From Chryseobacterium gleum (GTDB lineage: Bacteria; Bacteroidota; Bacteroidia; UBA10329): a stretch of DNA of 8,292 nt. The stretch is taken from positions 1 to 8,292 of the forward strand of contig CAMCFW010000079.1 of the NCBI GenBank assembly GCA_945874195.1, given 5' to 3'. This document shows, piece by piece, positions 7,294 through 8,292 of this stretch. Numbering within the stretch: position 1 is the first letter of the stretch; every line of letters starts with the position of its first letter. The translations under genes and the position numbers were made by a program. Under the pieces are notes generated by a model that was given only the letters and a program-made list of their open reading frames with translations, did not search any database and had not been told where the DNA came from.

Positions 7294-7310
7294 ATTAACA
7301 CCACGTTAAT
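7294..7310. repeat. Inverted repeat ATTAAC-N5-GTTAAT
   Basis: A perfect 6-bp inverted repeat with a 5-bp spacer lies about 45 bp upstream of the candidate nrdBA -33 element, in the most AT-rich part of the spacer. Its size and symmetry fit a binding site for a dimeric helix-turn-helix regulator. Chance occurrence in AT-rich DNA is possible. Confidence 0.3.
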
Positions 7311-7341
7311 AAAAACTAATAACGCCTGTAGCCCTTGCTAT

Positions 7342-7374
7342 CACTGAATTGTAGGATTCTGACACTGAAGTGTA
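7342..7374. repeat. Tandem 12-mers CACTGAATTGTA / CACTGAAGTGTA, 21 bp apart
   Basis: CACTGAATTGTA (7342-7353) and CACTGAAGTGTA (7363-7374) are identical at 11 of 12 positions. They start exactly 21 bp apart, about two helical turns. The second lies within ACACT-GA-AGTGT (7362-7373), a near-palindrome. Same-face tandem sites of this kind often bind cooperative regulators. The pair lies about 295-325 bp upstream of nrdB and does not match well the 16-bp NrdR box I recall (ACAC-N8-GTGT). Confidence 0.4.
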
Positions 7375-7452
7375 ATCGCATTTCGGTTGCGAAACCAAGC
7401 AAATATGCTACACGAAAACGGGTGAAAATAGGCTACGGGAATCACGCAATTT

Positions 7453-8031
7453 TCATTGAGCAGCCTTATTCCTAAGTTGGTCGATCATTTCCAATTCTTC
7501 ATACCACGCGCCTCCATATTTCCGTATTAAGGCATCTTTAAGAAAGCGGAAAAGTGGCACGTTAAGCCTACTTCCACAGTCGCATGCAGGCCTACAGATG
7601 TCCCATTTGTCGTAGTTCACCGCATCATATTCTTTATAGACCGTAATGCGGACGGGATATAAATGACACGATATCGGTTTCCGGAGATCGGTTACACCAT
7701 CTTTATGCGCCTTTTCTATGCCACAACTCACCAGCCCGTTAGCATCAACAAGTGCAAAGACGCATCGCCCATCTTCGAGCAGGGCCGTGCCTTTATCGCC
7801 ATCCACATCAATTTCAAAAACACCCTTCTTGGCAATCATCGCTTTTCCTCGCTCATCCAAATAGGGGAAGATGTCTTCGATGATGTTCTCCAATAGATCG
7901 ATCTCCTCATCGGTAAGCGGGGCGCCTGCATCACCTTTCACGCAGCACGCGCCTTTGCACGCGCTCAGATCGCACACGAAGTATTTTTCAAGAAGGTCGA
8001 GAGAGACCAATGTATTCTGAATCGCCAGCAT
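7453..8031 (-). CDS. DUF3109 family cysteine-rich protein
   Basis: I recognise this 192-aa protein as DUF3109, a family common in Bacteroidota with no established function. The N-terminus NTLVSLDLLEKYFVCDLSAC (6-25) and CKGACCVKGDAGAPLTDEE (25-43) are its hallmark. There are ten cysteines (20, 25, 29, 30, 90, 103, 122, 146, 150, 152). The C-x4-C-x3-CC cluster, and later SCHLYPVRI (121-129) and CRPACDC (146-152), recall the YkgJ-type metal-chelating CxxCxxxCC family, so zinc or iron binding is plausible but inferred. No signal peptide or membrane segment is seen, so it is likely cytoplasmic. The family normally begins close to the TLVSLDL segment, which favours the ATG at 8031. Alternatives in frame are a GTG at 8055 with GGAGG 10 nt upstream (200 aa) and an ATG at 8103 (216 aa), which would nearly abut the divergent gene. 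Confidence 0.88.
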   Translation of the reverse strand: MLAIQNTLVSLDLLEKYFVCDLSACKGACCVKGDAGAPLTDEEIDLLENIIEDIFPYLDERGKAMIAKKGVFEIDVDGDKGTALLEDGRCVFALVDANGLVSCGIEKAHKDGVTDLRKPISCHLYPVRITVYKEYDAVNYDKWDICRPACDCGSRLNVPLFRFLKDALIRKYGGAWYEELEMIDQLRNKAAQ

Positions 8032-8036
8032 GGCCG

Positions 8037-8044
8037 CAAATGTA
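8037..8044 (-). promoter_or_regulatory. Perfect TAnnTTTG -7 box at the DUF3109 start
   Basis: TACATTTG on the minus strand matches the Bacteroidota -7 consensus exactly and ends 5 nt before the ATG at 8031. If used, transcription would begin at or within a few bases of that ATG, giving a nearly leaderless mRNA. I see no TTG at the proper distance upstream, so support is partial. Confidence 0.3.
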
Positions 8045-8105
8045 TTGCTTGCCACAGTTTCTTTTCCTCCATATATAATGGAATATCTTCGCGTACTAGC
8101 CAACC

Positions 8106-8292
8106 ATGACCAAAAAGGAATTGACCATCATCGGAACCACCGATCGGATAGACCTTCCGGCACTTGGGCTGTTTGACCTTGAATGTAAGATCGATACCGG
8201 TGCCGACACCTCCACCATTCATTGCAGCAAGGTCCGTGTGGTGGAAAAGGATGGAGTTGAATGGTTGAAATTCCGCGTTCTGGACAAGGAGC
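8106..8292 (+). CDS. RimK/LysX-associated retropepsin-like protein ('ATP-dependent zinc protease' family), partial
   Basis: The frame is open from the ATG at 8106 to the right edge, giving 62 residues with the C-terminus missing. The segment KIDTGADTSTIHC (28-40) contains the D-T-G-A-x-T-S active-site-like motif (Asp30, Thr31, Gly32) of the family named 'ATP-dependent zinc protease' or 'RimK/LysX family protein' (Pfam Zn_protease), which has an aspartic-protease fold. IIGTTDRIDLPALGL (8-22) is the usual N-terminal strand of the family, where the typical wording is IG-x-x-E-x-[IV]-x-L-P. Members often sit beside rimK, an ATP-grasp ligase adding amino acids to ribosomal protein S6, so rimK may follow outside the window; this is expectation, not observation. 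The function of the family is poorly settled. The gene is divergent from DUF3109 with 74 bp between the chosen starts. No Shine-Dalgarno is visible before the ATG. Confidence 0.85.
   Translation, partial: MTKKELTIIGTTDRIDLPALGLFDLECKIDTGADTSTIHCSKVRVVEKDGVEWLKFRVLDKE

Larger units (their letters stand above)
7049..7452. other. Non-coding region between the DUF3109 gene and nrdB
   Basis: These 404 bp hold no credible gene. The middle (about 7250-7320) is markedly AT-rich. I see no tRNA, known riboswitch or intrinsic terminator for the DUF3109 gene; a small TTTCG/CGAAA hairpin at 7381-7394 lacks a U tract. The region probably carries the promoter and control sites of nrdBA, listed separately. 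Confidence 0.7.

Noticed and set aside
7362..7373. ACACTGAAGTGT as a canonical NrdR box
   Set aside because: The spacing between ACAC and GTGT halves is 4 bp instead of the 8 bp in the consensus as I recall it, so I list it as an unassigned repeat.
7381..7394. TTTCG-GTTG-CGAAA hairpin as terminator of the DUF3109 gene
   Set aside because: The stem is only 5 bp and AT-rich at its base, and no U tract follows on the minus strand.

Overview
The window looks like chromosomal DNA of an aerobic member of the Bacteroidota, probably in or near the Flavobacteriales. The evidence is the set of protein families (a tryptophan 2,3-dioxygenase and soluble kynurenine 3-monooxygenase pair, a eukaryote-like class Ia ribonucleotide reductase, a DUF3109 protein, a secreted L-type lectin), the lack of Shine-Dalgarno sequences before most starts, and AT-rich spacers between genes of roughly balanced GC. 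This placement is inferred from protein character, not from a database match. Three enzymes here (TDO, KMO, class Ia RNR) need molecular oxygen, which supports an aerobic lifestyle.

Layout. Positions 1-662 (minus) hold the N-terminal part of a secreted L-type lectin-domain protein that runs off the left edge. Positions 831-1838 (minus) encode tryptophan 2,3-dioxygenase and 1951-3291 (plus) encode kynurenine 3-monooxygenase. The two are divergent, and a perfect 14-bp palindrome lies in the middle of the 112-bp spacer between them. A strong hairpin terminator with a U tract on the minus strand lies between the convergent kmo and nrdA genes. Positions 3470-7048 (minus) hold an nrdB-nrdA operon for the small and large subunits of class Ia ribonucleoside-diphosphate reductase. 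A 404-bp non-coding stretch (7049-7452) follows, with several inverted and direct repeats that may be regulatory. Positions 7453-8031 (minus) encode a cysteine-rich DUF3109 protein. Divergent from it, the N-terminus of a RimK/LysX-associated retropepsin-like ('ATP-dependent zinc protease') protein begins at 8106 (plus) and runs off the right edge.

How the genes work together. TDO and KMO catalyse steps 1 and 3 of the kynurenine route from tryptophan to quinolinate and NAD. Kynurenine formamidase, kynureninase and 3-hydroxyanthranilate dioxygenase are not in the window, so the pathway is either split across the genome or continues elsewhere. NrdB and NrdA form one enzyme that supplies deoxyribonucleotides. 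The other genes have no evident functional link to these.

Overall this is a core-metabolism region. I see no mobile element, CRISPR array, phage gene, defence system, tRNA or rRNA. The observations most worth a second look are candidate regulatory sites in the two promoter regions and an unusual residue in a conserved KMO motif. I did not find a convincing novel system.
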